23,475 bases of DNA from Albugo candida (GCA_905220665.1 CAJNAR010000111.1:1-23475); one strand, 5' to 3'. Positions 1 through 9,866 are shown, numbered from the stretch's first letter. Notes: a model not told the origin generated them from the letters alone. Numbers and translations: made by a program.

Positions 1-617
1 TTGGCGCTAGCCCATGTCGATTCAAACTCATGAAAAGAAAACATAACCCATACGAAAACATAATTGAATATGATGTCTGCTGTAGTTTACCAAAATCGCA
101 AAACGTGACATCACGCTACGGCAAACAAATCCGAGCGCTTCTCAGTATTTTACATGGTAGAGTCACTTTGACGAGACAGTGCAAAATGAGAACTCTTTTT
201 GCTCAACCAAGACCGGTTCGAAGGCAAGACAAATATTCCATCAAAGTGAGAAAACCTACAGAAAAACCAATATTTGATGCTTCATGCTGTCTCCGAGCAT
301 CAAATACGTATTAAATCATGTGATGGATGGTGCTTTGGTACCTCAGCCATAGCTCTCATTTGCTTTGTGCCTGCCTGCACAGGACCGGGGTAACAACCTT
401 TGTAGTTGTATCTGACTAATTGTACCAGTTTGTTGCATTTCTCATCTTCGAGCTTTTCAGCGAAATCGGTTTTCGGGAATGCTCTGAATCGTTGATTAAG
501 GACAAAAACTTTCTTATTTTTATAGTTTCCGACACATTGCGGTAGACGAACAGGAAATAGTTTCTATTGGTGTGTAAGATCGAAACAGCCTCGTAGCACT
601 TTTTTTGTCACGGAATG
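1..617. repeat. Satellite monomer 1 (class A, 3' type 1)
   Basis: 617 bp. It carries 'gctcaaccaagacc' (from 201), 'ggtgctttggtacctcagcc' and a unique 'ctctgaatcg'. 'tcacgctacgg' is shared only with monomer 32. The first site reads 'caaactcatg' instead of 'ctaactcatg'. Confidence 0.97.
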
Positions 618-1234
618 TTGACCCTAGCCCATGTCGATTCTAGCTTATCAAAAGAAAACATAACCCATACGAAAACATAATTGAATATGATGTCTGCTGT
701 AGTTTACCAAAATCGCAAAACGTGAAATCATGCTACGGCAAACAAATGCGAGCGCTTCTCAGTATTTTACATGGTAGAGTCACTTTGACGATACAGTGCA
801 AAATGAGAACTCTTTTTGATCATCAAAGTCCGGTTCGAAAGCAAGACAAATATTCCATCAAAGTGAGAAAGCCTACAGAAAAACCAATATTTGATGCTTC
901 GTGCTGTCTCCGAGCATCAAATACGTATTAAATAATGTGATGGATGGTGATTTGATACCTCAGGCATAGCTCTCATTTGCTTTGTGCCTGCCTGCACAGG
1001 ACCAGGGTAACAACCTTTGTAGTTGTATCTGACTAATTGTACCAGTTACTTGCATTTCTCATTTTCGAGCTTTTTATCGAAATCGGACTTCGGGAATGCT
1101 CTAAATCGTAGATTAAGGACAAAAACATCCTTATTTTTATAGTTTCCGACACATTGCGGTAGACGAACAGGAAATAGTTTCTATTGGTGTGTAAGATCGA
1201 AACAGCCTCGTAGCACTTTTTCTGTCACGGAATG
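618..1234. repeat. Satellite monomer 2 (class B, 3' type 2)
   Basis: 617 bp. It has 'gtgaaatcatg' (shared with monomer 35), 'aaatgcgag' (unique) and 'cgaaagcaag' with 'ccaggg' and 'acatcc', the variant set of monomers 23 and 25. Confidence 0.97.
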
Positions 1235-1850
1235 TTGGCGCTAGCCCATGTCGATTCTAACTCATGAAAAGAAAACATAACCCATACGAAAACATAATTG
1301 AATATGATGTCTGCTGTAGTTTACCAAAATCGCAAAACGTGACATCATGCTACGGCAAACAAATCCGAGCGCTTCTCAGTATTTTACATGGAAGAGTCAC
1401 TTTGACGAGACAGTGCAAAATGAGAACTCTTTTTGATCATCAAAGTCCGGTTCGAAGGCAAGACAAATATTCCATCAAAGTGAGAAAGCCTACAGAAAAA
1501 CCAATATTTGATGCTTCGTGCTGTCTCCGAGCATCAAATACGTATTAAATAATGTGATGGATGGTGATTTGGTACCTCAGCCATAGCTCTCATTTGCTTT
1601 GTGCCTGCCTGCACAGGACCAGGGTAACAACCTTTGTAGTTGTAACTGTATGATTGTACCAGTTACTTGTATTTCTCATTTTCGAGCTTTCAGTGAAATC
1701 GGACTTCGGGAATGCTCTAAATCGTTGATTAAGGACAAAAACTTTCTTATTTTTATAGTTTCCGACACATTGCGGTAGACGAACAGGAAATAGTTTCTAT
1801 TGGTGTGTAAGATCGAAACAGCCTCGTAGCACTTTTTCTGTCACGGAATG
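1235..1850. repeat. Satellite monomer 3 (class A, 3' type 3)
   Basis: 616 bp. It has 'catggaagag', 'gatttggtacctcagcc' and 'gtaactgtatgattg', the last shared with monomers 21, 26, 28 and 38. Its type 3 end reads cagtgaaatcgg rather than cagtgaagtcgg. Confidence 0.97.
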
Positions 1851-2466
1851 TTGGCGCTAGCCCATGTCGATTCTAACTCATGAAAAGAAAACATAACCCA
1901 TACGAAAACATAATTGAATATGATGTCTGCTGTAGTTTACCAAAATCGCAAAACGTGACATCATGCTACGGCAAACAAATCCGAGCGCTTCTCAGTATTT
2001 TACATGGTAGAGTAACTTTGACGAGACAGTGCAAAATGAGAACTCTTTTTGATCATCAAAGTCCGGTTCGAAGGCAAGACAAATATTCCATCAAAGTGAG
2101 AAAGCCTACAGAAAAACCAATATTTGATGCTTCGTGCTGTCTCCGAGCATCAAATACGTATTAAATCATGTGATGGATGGTGATTTGATACCTCAGGCAT
2201 AGCTCTCATTTGCTTTGTCCCTGCCTGCACAGGACCGGGGTAACAACCTTTGTAGTCGTATCTGTCTTATTGTACCAGTTACTTGCATTTCTCATTTTCG
2301 AGCTTTTCAGCGAAATCGGACTTCGGGAATGCTCTAAATCGTTGATTAAGGACAAAAACTTTCTTATTTTTATAGTTTCCGACACATTGCGGTAGACGAA
2401 CAGGAAATAGTTTCTATTGGTGTGTAAGATCGAACAGCCTCGTAGCACTTTTTTTGTCACGGAATG
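1851..2466. repeat. Satellite monomer 4 (class A, mixed 3' end)
   Basis: 616 bp. It has 'gagtaacttt' and 'cgtatctgtcttattg', shared only with monomer 6. One a is missing in 'gatcgaacagcc'. Confidence 0.97.
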
Positions 2467-3083
2467 TTGGCGCTAGCCCATGTCGATTCTAACTCATGAA
2501 AAGAAAACATAACCCATACGAAAACATAATTGAATATGTGTCTGCTGTAGTTTACCAAAATCGCAAAACGTGACATCATGCTACGGCAAACAAATCCGAG
2601 CGCTTCTCATTATTTTACATGGTAGAGTCACTTTGACGATACAGTGCAAAATGAGAACTCTTTTTGATCATCAAAGTCCGGTTCGAAGGCAAGACAAATA
2701 TTCCATCAAAGTGAGAAAAGCCTACAGAAAAACCAATATTTGATGCTTCGTGCTGTCTCCGAGCATCAAATACGTATTAAATATTGTGATGGATGGTGAT
2801 TTGATACATCAGGCATAGCTCTCATTTGCTTTGTCCCTGCCTGCACAGGACCGGGGTAACAACCTTTGTAGTTGTATGTAACTAATTGTACCAGTTTGTT
2901 GCATTTCTCATCTTCGAGCTTTTCAGCGAAATCGGTTTTCGGGAATGCTCTAAATCGTTGATTAAGGACAAAAACTTTTTTATTTTTATAGTTTCCGACA
3001 CATTGCGGTAGACGAACAGGAAATAGTTTCTATTGGTGTGTAAGATCGAAACAGCCTCGTAGCACTTTTTCTGTCACGGAATG
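2467..3083. repeat. Satellite monomer 5 (class A, 3' type 1)
   Basis: 617 bp. Two bases are lost in 'gaatatgtgtctg', as in monomers 7, 12, 14 and 17. There is an extra a in 'gagaaaagcc', and 'taaatattgtg' is shared with monomer 36. Confidence 0.97.
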
Positions 3084-3353
3084 TTGGCGCTAGCCCATGT
3101 CGATTCTAGCTTATCAAAAGAAAACATAACCCATACGAAAACATAATTGAATATGATGTCTGCTGTAGTTTACCAAAATCGCAAAACGTGACATCATGCT
3201 ACGGCAAACAAATCCGAGCGCTTCTCAGTATTTTACATGGTAGAGTCACTTTGACGATACAGTGCAAAATGAGAACTCTTTTTGATCATCAAAGTCCGGT
3301 TCGAAGGCAAGACAAATATTCCATCAAAGTGAGAAAGCCTACAGAAAAACCAA

Positions 3354-3389
3354 TATTTGATGCTTCGTGCTGTCTCCGAGCATCAAATA
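3354..3389. repeat. Inverted repeat, 11-bp perfect arms (representative, monomer 6)
   Basis: Arms 'tatttgatgct' (3354-3364) and 'agcatcaaata' (3379-3389) are perfectly complementary with a 14-nt loop (3365-3378). The element can form a hairpin in single-stranded DNA or RNA and recurs in nearly every monomer. The loop alternates 'tcgtgc' and 'tcatgc'. Exceptions: monomers 8 and 13 change the right arm to 'atcatcgaata', 11 and 17 lose its end ('atcaaaaaagta'), 18 changes the left arm ('tttgaagct'), and 7, 17 and 37 have 'tttttgatgct'. The function is unknown. Confidence 0.9.
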
Positions 3390-3395
3390 CGTATT
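3386..3395. repeat. 10-bp perfect palindrome aatacgtatt (representative, monomer 6)
   Basis: The sequence is its own reverse complement and overlaps the last four bases of the right arm of the adjacent inverted repeat. It is present once in each monomer (twice in monomer 31), except 11 and 17 where 'aaaaaagtatt' replaces it. In monomers 27, 30 and 35 the final t is c. It contains TACGTA, a possible protein-binding site, but no role can be read from sequence alone. Confidence 0.9.
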
Positions 3396-3700
3396 AAATA
3401 ATGTGATGGATGGTGATTTGATACCTCAGGCATAGCTCTCATTTGCTTTGTCCCTGCCTGCACAGGACCGGGGTAACAACCTTTGTAGTCGTATCTGTCT
3501 TATTGTACCAGTTACTTGCATTTCTCATTTTCGAGCTTTTCAGCGAAATCGGACTTCGGGAATGCTCTAAATCGTTGATTAAGGACAAAAACTTTCTTAT
3601 TTTTATAGTTTCCGACACATTGCGGTACACGAACAGGAAATAGTTTCTATTGGTGTGTAAGATCGAAACAGCCTCGTAGCACTTTTTTTGTCACGGAATG

Positions 3701-4316
3701 TTGGCGCTAGCCCATGTCGATTCTAACTCATGAAAAGAAAACATAACCCATACGAAAACATAATTGAATATGTGTCTGCTGTAGTTTACCAAAATCGCAA
3801 AACGTGACATCATGCTACGGCAAACAAATCCGAGCGCTTCTCAGTATTTTACATGGTAGAGTCACTTTGACGATACAGTGCAAAATGAGAACTCTTTTTG
3901 AATATCAAAGTCCGGTTCGAAGGCAAGACAAATATTCCATCAAAGTGAGAAAGCCTACAGAAAAACCAATTTTTGATGCTTCGTGCTGTCTCCGAGCATC
4001 AAATACGTATTAAATAATGTGATGGATGGTGATTTGATACATCAGGCATAGCTCTCATTTGCTTTGTCCCTGCCTGCACAGGACCGGGGTAACAACCTTT
4101 GTAGTTGTATGTAACTAATTGTACCAGTTTGTTGCATTTCTCATCTTCGAGCTTTTCAGCGAAATCGGTTTTCGGGAATGCTCTAAATCGTTGATTAAGG
4201 ACAAAAACTTTTTTATTTTTATAGTTTCCGACACATTGCGGTAGACGAACAGGAAATAGTTTCTATTGGTGTGTAAGATCGAAAAAGCCTCGTAGCACTT
4301 TTTCTGTCACGGAATG
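3701..4316. repeat. Satellite monomer 7 (class A, 3' type 1)
   Basis: 616 bp. It has the two-base loss 'gaatatgtgtctg', 'gaatatcaaag' (shared with monomer 12) and 'caatttttgatgc'. 'cgaaaaagcc' is shared with monomer 38. Confidence 0.97.
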
Positions 4317-4933
4317 TTGGCGCTAGCCCATGTCGATTCTAGCTTATCAAAAGAAAACATAACCCATACGAAAACATAATTGAATATGATGTCTGCTGTA
4401 GTTTACCAAAATCGCAAAACGTGACATCATGCTACGGCAATTAAATCCGAGCGCTTCTCAGTATTTTACATGTTAGAGTCACTTTGACGAGACAGTGCAA
4501 AATGAGAACTCTTTTTGATCATCAAAGTCCGGTTCGAAGGCAAGACAAATATTCCATCAAAGTGAGAAAGCCTACAGAAAAACCAATATTTGATGCTTCG
4601 TGCTTTCTCCGATCATCGAATACGTATTAAATCATGTGATGGATGGTGATTTGATACCTCAGGCATAGCTCCCATTTGCTTTGTGCCTGCCTGCACAGGA
4701 CCGGGGTAACAACCTTTGTAGTTGTATCTGACTAATTGTACCAGTTACTTGCATTTCTCATTTTCGAGCTTTTTATCGAAATCGGACTTCGGGAATGCTC
4801 TAAATAGTAGATTAAGGACAAAAACTTTCTTATTTTTATAGTTTCCGACACATTGCGGTAGACGAACAGGAAATAGTTTCTATTGGTGTGTAAGATCGAA
4901 CCAGCCTCGTAGCACTTTTTTTGTCACGGAATG
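4317..4933. repeat. Satellite monomer 8 (A/B hybrid start, 3' type 2)
   Basis: 617 bp. 'gcaattaaatcc' is unique. 'acatgttagag' and the altered hairpin arm 'gatcatcgaata' are shared with monomer 13, and 'aaatagtagatt' with monomer 36. Confidence 0.97.
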
Positions 4934-5551
4934 TATGGCGCTAGCCCATGTCGATTCTAACTCATGAAAAGAAAACATAACTCATACGAAAACATAATTG
5001 AATATGATGTCTGCTGTAGTTTACCAAAATCGCAAAACGTGACATCATGCTACGGCAAACAAATCCGAGCGCTTCTCAGTATTTTACATGGTTGAGTCAC
5101 TTTGACGATACAGTGCAAAATGAGAACTCTTTTTGATCATCAAAGTCCGGTTCGAAGGCAAGACAAATATTCCATCAAAGTGAGAAAGCCTACAGAAAAA
5201 CCAATATTTGATGCTTCGTGCTGTCTCCGAGCATCAAATACGTATTAAATAATGTGATGGATGGTGATTTGATACCTCAGGCATAGCTCTCATTTGCTTT
5301 GTCCCTGCCTGCACAGGACCGGGGTAACAACCTTTGTAGTTGTATGTAACTAATTGTACCAGTTACTTGTATTTCTCATTTTCGAGCTTTCAGTGAAGTC
5401 GGACTTCGGGAATGCTCTAAATCGTAGATTAAGGACAAAAACTTTCTTATTTTTATAGTTTCCGACACATTGCGGTAGACGAACAGGAAATAGTTTCTAT
5501 TGGTGTGTAAGATCGAAACAGCCTCGTAGCACTTTTTTTTGTCACGGAATG
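4934..5551. repeat. Satellite monomer 9 (class A, 3' type 3)
   Basis: 618 bp. It starts with an inserted a ('tatggcgc'). 'catggttgag' puts a stop in the class A reading frame. The T tract before 'gtcac' is eight bases long. Confidence 0.97.
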
Positions 5552-6170
5552 TTGACCCTAGCCCATGTCGATTCTAGCTTATCAAAGGAAAACATAACCC
5601 ATACGAAAACATAATTGAATATGATGTCTGCTGTAGTTTACCAAAATCGCAAAACGTGACATCATGCTACGGCAAACAAATCCGAGCGCTTCTCAGTATT
5701 TTACATGGTAGAGTCACTTTGACGAGACAGTGCAAAATGAGAACTCTTTTTGCTCAACCAAGACCGGTTCGAAGGCAAGACAAATATTCCATCAAAGTGA
5801 GAAAACCTACAGAAAAACCAATATTTGATGCTTGATGCTGTCTCCGAGCATCAAATACGTATTAAATCATATGTGATGGATGGTGATTTGATACCTCAAG
5901 CATAGCTCCCATTTGCTTTGTGCCTGCCTTCACAGGACCGGGGTAACAACCTTTGTAGTTGTATGTAACTAATTGTACCAGTTTGTTGCATTTCTCATCT
6001 TCGAGCTTTTCAGCGAAATCGGTTTTCGGGAATGCTCTAAATCGTTGATTAAGGACAAAAACTTTCTTATTTTTATAGTTTCCGACACATTGCGGTAGAC
6101 GAACAGGAAATAGGTTCTATTGGTGTGTAAGATCGAAACAGCCTCGTAGCACTTTTTCTGTCACGGAATG
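5552..6170. repeat. Satellite monomer 10 (class B, 3' type 1)
   Basis: 619 bp. It has 'caaaggaaaac', 'gctcaaccaagacc', a 7-bp local duplication in 'gatgcttgatgctg', a two-base insertion in 'atcatatgtg', and 'ccttcacagg' (shared with monomer 12). Confidence 0.97.
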
Positions 6171-6786
6171 TTGACCCTAGCCCATGTCGATTCTAGCTTA
6201 TCAAAAGAAAACATAACCCATACGAAAACATAATTGAATATGATGTCTGCTGTAGTTACCAAAATCGCAAAACGTGACATCATGCTACGGCAAACAAATC
6301 CGAGCGCTTCTCAGTATTTTACATGGTAGAGTCACTTTGACGAGACAGTGCAAAATGAGAACTCTTTTTGATCATCAAAGTCCGGTTCGAAGGCAAGACA
6401 AATATTCCATCAAAGTGAGAAAGCCTACAGAAAAACCAATATTTGATGCTTCATGCTGTCTCCGAGCATCAAAAAAGTATTAAATCATGTGATGGATGGT
6501 GATTTGATACCTCAGGCATAGCTCCCATTTGCTTTGTCCCTGCCTGCACAGGACCGGGGTAACAACCTTTGTAGTTGTATCTGACTAATTGTACCAGTTA
6601 CTTGCATTTCTCATTTTGGAGCTTTTTATCGAAATCGGACTTCGGGAATGCTCTAAATCTTGGATTTAGGACATAAACTTTCTTATTTTTATAGTTTCCG
6701 ACACATTGCGGTAGACGAACAGGAAATAGTTTCTATTGGTGTGTATGATCGAAATAGCCTCTTAGCATTGTTTTTTGCACGATATG
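6171..6786. repeat. Satellite monomer 11 (class B, divergent 3' end)
   Basis: 616 bp. One t is lost in 'gtagttacc'. 'catcaaaaaagtatt' removes the palindrome (shared with monomer 17). From 6618 the sequence switches to the divergent lineage. Confidence 0.97.
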
Positions 6787-6944
6787 TTGGTCCTAGCCCA
6801 TGTCTATTCTAACTCATGAAAAGAAAACATAACCCATACGACGACATAATTGAATATGTGTCTGCTGTAGTGTACCAAAATCGCAAGACGTGACATCATC
6901 CTCCGGCAAATAAATACGAGCGCTTTTCAGTATTTTAGATGGTG
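6618..6944. repeat. Divergent satellite patch, copy 1
   Basis: This stretch spans the end of monomer 11 and the start of monomer 12. It differs from the array norm at about 28 positions in 327 bp by hand count, far more than neighbouring sequence. Marker variants include 'ttttggagc', 'cttggatttaggacat', 'gtatgatcgaaatagcc', 'tttttgcacgatatg', 'ggtcctagcc', 'cgacgacat', 'catcctccggcaaataaa' and 'tagatggtggag'. It appears to come from a more distant branch of the same satellite family and to have been moved into this array as one tract. Confidence 0.85.
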
Positions 6945-7402
6945 GAGTCACTTTGACGATACAGTGCAAAATGAGAACTCTTTTTGAATATCAAAGTCCG
7001 GTTCGAAGGCAAGACAAATATTCCATCAAAGTGAGAAAGCCTACAGAAAAACCAATATTTGATGCTTCGTGCTGTCTCCGAGCATCAAATACGTATTAAA
7101 TAATGTGATGGATGGTGATTTGATACCTCAGGCATAGCTCTCATTTGCTTTGTGCCTGCCTTCACAGGACCGGGGTAACAACCTTTGTAGTTGTATGTAA
7201 CTAATTGTACCAGTTTGTTGCATTTCTCATTTTCGAGCTTTTCAGCGAAATCGGTTTTCGGGAATGCTCTAAATCGTTGATTAAGGACAAAAACTTTTTT
7301 ATTTTTATAGTTTCCGACACATTGCGGTAGACGAACAGGAAATAGTTTCTATTGGTGTGTAAGATCGAAACAGCCTCGTAGCACTTTTTTTGTCACGGAA
7401 TG
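6787..7402. repeat. Satellite monomer 12 (class A, divergent 5' part, 3' type 1)
   Basis: 616 bp. The divergent lineage continues to 6944, then ordinary sequence resumes with 'gaatatcaaag' and a type 1 end like monomer 7. Confidence 0.97.
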
Positions 7403-8017
7403 TTGGCGCTAGCCCATGTCGATTCTAGCTTATCAAAAGAAAACATAACCCATACGAAAACATAATTGAATATGATGTCTGCTGTAGTTTACCAAAATCG
7501 CAAAACGTGACATCATGCTACGGCAAACAAATCGAGCGCTTCTCAGTATTTTACATGTTAGAGTCACTTTGACGAGACAGTGCAAAATGACAACTCTTTT
7601 TGATCATCAAAGTCCGGTTCGAAGGCAAGACAAATATTCCATCAAAGTGAGAAAGCCTACAGAAAAACCAATATTTGATGCTTCGTGCTTTCTCCGATCA
7701 TCGAATACGTATTAAATCATGTGATGGATGGTGATTTGATACCTCAGGCATAGCTCCCATTTGCTTTGTGCCTGCCTGCACAGGACCGGGGTAACAACCT
7801 TTGTAGTGGTATCTGACTAATTGTACCAGTTTCTTGCATTTCTCATTTTCGAGCTTTTTATCGAAATCGGACTTCGGGAATGCTCTAAATCGTTGATTAA
7901 GGACAAAAACTTCCTTATTTTTATAGTTTCCGACACATTGCGGTAGACGAACAGGAAATAGTTTCTATTGGTGTGTAACATCGAAACAGCCTCGTAGCAC
8001 TTTTCTGTCACGGAATG
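7403..8017. repeat. Satellite monomer 13 (A/B hybrid start, 3' type 2)
   Basis: 615 bp. One c is lost in 'caaatcgagc'. 'acatgttagag' and 'gatcatcgaata' match monomer 8. 'aaatgacaac', 'gtagtggtatc' and 'gtgtaacatcg' are private variants. Confidence 0.97.
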
Positions 8018-8632
8018 TTGGCGCTAGCCCATGTCGATTCTAACTCATGAAAAGAAAACATAACCCATACGAAAACATAATTGAATATGTGTCTGCTGTA
8101 GTTTACCAAAATCGCAAAACGTGACATCATGCTACGGCAAACAAATCCGAGCGCTTCTCAGTATTTTACATGGTAGAGTCACTTTGACGATACAGTGCAA
8201 AATGAGAACTCTTTTTAATCATCAAAGTCCGGTTCGAAGGCAAGACAAATATTCCATCAAAGTGAGAAAGCCTACAGAAAAACCAATATTTGATGCTTCG
8301 TGCTGTCTCCGAGCATCAAATACGTATTAAATAATGTGATGGATGGTGATTTGTTACCTCAGGCATAGCTCTCATTTGCTTTGTCCCTGCCTGCACAGGA
8401 CCGGGGTAACAACCTTTGTAGTTGTATGTAACTAATTGTACCAGTTACTTGTATTTCTCATTTTCGAGCTTTCAGTGAAGTCGGACTTCGGGAATGCTCT
8501 AAATCGTAGATTAAGGACAAAAACATCCTTATTTTTATAGTTTTCGACACATTGCGGTAGACGAACAGGAAATAGTTTCTATTGGTGTGTAAGATCGAAA
8601 CAGCCTCATAGCACTTTTTTTGTCACGGAATG
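8018..8632. repeat. Satellite monomer 14 (class A, 3' type 3)
   Basis: 615 bp. It has the two-base loss 'gaatatgtgtctg', 'tttttaatcatc', 'gatttgttacctc', 'agttttcgac' and 'cctcatagc'. It is the counterpart of monomer 9. Confidence 0.97.
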
Positions 8633-9249
8633 TTGACTCTAGCCCATGTCGATTCTAGCTTATCAAAAGAAAACATAACCCATACGAAAACATAATTGAA
8701 TATGATGTCTGCTGTAGTTTACTCAAAATCGCAAAACGTGACATCATGGTACGGCAAACAAATCCGAGCGCTTCTCAGTATTTTACATGGTAGAGTCACT
8801 TTGACGAGACAGTGCAAAATGAGAACTCTTTTTGCTCAACCAAGACCGGTTCGAAGGCAAGACAAATATTCCATCAAAGTGAGAAAACCTACAGAAAAAC
8901 CAATATTTGATGCTTGATGCTGTCTCCGAGCATCAAATACGTATTAAATCATGTGATGGATGGTGATTTGATACCTCAGCCATAGCTCCCATTTGCTTTG
9001 TGCCTGCCTGCACAGGACCGGGGTAACAACCTTTGTAGTTGTATGTAACTAATTGTACCAGTTTGTTGCATTTCTCATCTTCGAGCTTTTCAGCGAAATC
9101 GGTTTTCGGGAATGCTCTAAATCGTTGATTAAGGACAAAAACTTTCTTATTTTTATAGTTTCCGACACATTGCGGTAGACGAACAGGAAATAGTTTCTAT
9201 TGGTGTGTAAGATCGAAACCCTTCGTAGCACTTTTTTTGTCACGGAATG
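8633..9249. repeat. Satellite monomer 15 (class B, 3' type 1)
   Basis: 617 bp. It starts 'ttgactctagcc'. It has 'gtttactcaaaatc', 'catggtacgg', 'gctcaaccaagacc' and 'gatgcttgatgctg' (as monomer 10), and 'gaaacccttcg' where others read gaaacagcctcg. Confidence 0.97.
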
Positions 9250-9866
9250 TTGACCCTAGCCCATGTCGATTCTAGCTTATCAAAAGAAAACATAACCTAT
9301 ACGAAAACATAATTGAATATGATGTCTGCTGTAGTTTACCAAAATCGCAAAACGTGACATCATGCTACGGCAAACAAATCCGAGCGCTTCTCAGTATTTT
9401 ACATGGTAGAGTCACTTTGACGAGACAGTGCAAAATGAGAACTCTTTTTGATCATCAAAGTCCGGTTCGAAGGCAAGACAAACATTCCATCAAAGAGAGA
9501 AAGCCTACAGAAAAACCAATATTTGATGCTTCATGCTGTCTCCGAGCATCAAATACGTATTAAATCATGTGATGGATGGTGATTTGATACCTCAGGCATA
9601 GCTCTCATTTGCTTTGTCCCTGCCTGCACAGGACCGGGGTAACAACCTTTGTAGTTGTATCTGACTAATTGTACCAGTTACTTGCATTTCTCATTTTGGA
9701 GCTTTTTATCGAAATCGGACTTCGGGAATGCTCTAAATCTTGGATTTAGGACATAAACTTTCTTATTTTTATAGTTTCCGACACATTGCGGTAGACGAAC
9801 AGGAAATAGTTTCTATTGGTGTGTATGATCGAAATAGCCTCTTAGCATTGTTTTTTGCACGATATG
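9250..9866. repeat. Satellite monomer 16 (class B, divergent 3' end)
   Basis: 617 bp. 'taacctatacg' and 'acaaacattcc' are shared with monomer 18. From 9698 it carries the divergent lineage, as monomer 11 does. Confidence 0.97.

Larger units (their letters stand above)
3281..3422. promoter_or_regulatory. Cluster of six ATCAAA/TTTGAT motifs (representative, monomer 6)
   Basis: ATCAAA occurs on the + strand at 3288, 3323 and 3382, and as its complement TTTGAT at 3281, 3356 and 3417, all within 142 bp. Class B and hybrid monomers add another at their start ('ttatcaaaag', 3113 here). Two copies read 'catcaaagt', an exact 9-bp direct repeat. The core CTTTGAT resembles the TCF/LEF HMG-box consensus, but the flanking bases only partly agree. 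The density is far above chance (roughly 0.6 expected per monomer). Regulatory function is inference. Confidence 0.3.
3084..3700. repeat. Satellite monomer 6 (A/B hybrid start, mixed 3' end)
   Basis: 617 bp. The start is 'ggcgctagcc' followed by 'ctagcttatc'. 'cggtacacgaac' is shared with monomer 32. I used this copy as the reference for sub-monomer motifs. Confidence 0.97.
2180..4316. repeat. Two-monomer duplication (monomers 4-5 and 6-7)
   Basis: The 3' part of monomer 4 and that of monomer 6 share the otherwise unseen 'cgtatctgtcttattg' (about 2258 and 3491) and a mixed 3' end (acttgc with cagcgaaatcggac). The next monomers, 5 and 7, share 'gatacatcaggc', 'gtatgtaac', a type 1 end and 'acttttttattttt'. 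The offset is 1233 bp. The 5' starts of monomers 4 and 6 differ in class, so the duplicated block starts inside monomer 4. Confidence 0.8.

Noticed and set aside
30..314. Protein-coding gene family of 69-97 codons repeated along the + strand
   Set aside because: The start codon is absent in class B and hybrid copies. Frame is broken by 1-2 base indels or stops in about ten of 17 class A copies. Differences are mostly amino-acid changing. No domain, signal peptide or ribosome-binding context is recognisable.
2216..2240. Short hairpin tgtgc-ctgcct-gcaca in the 'gtgcctgcctgcacagg' segment
   Set aside because: The stem is only 5 bp, and the common 'gtccctg' variant destroys it without a compensating change, so it is unlikely to be maintained.
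2300..2340. CENP-B box in the 'ttcggg' region
   Set aside because: The core spacing nTTCGnnnnAnnCGGGn is not met here, nor at the other TTCG sites I inspected on the + strand. The minus strand was checked only around this region.
2206..2460. Minus-strand open frame of about 63-84 codons, repeated at 3439-3630, 7817-8011 and 9049-9243
   Set aside because: It exists only in a few monomers, with changing starts and ends set by indels. It overlaps the + strand frame at 2210-2395. I see no sign of coding constraint.
3285..3310. tRNA gene around 'ggttcgaagg'
   Set aside because: The flanking bases do not form a T stem, no acceptor stem pairs, and a T5 run interrupts the interval from the A-box-like site. 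It is kept only as a low-interest resemblance.
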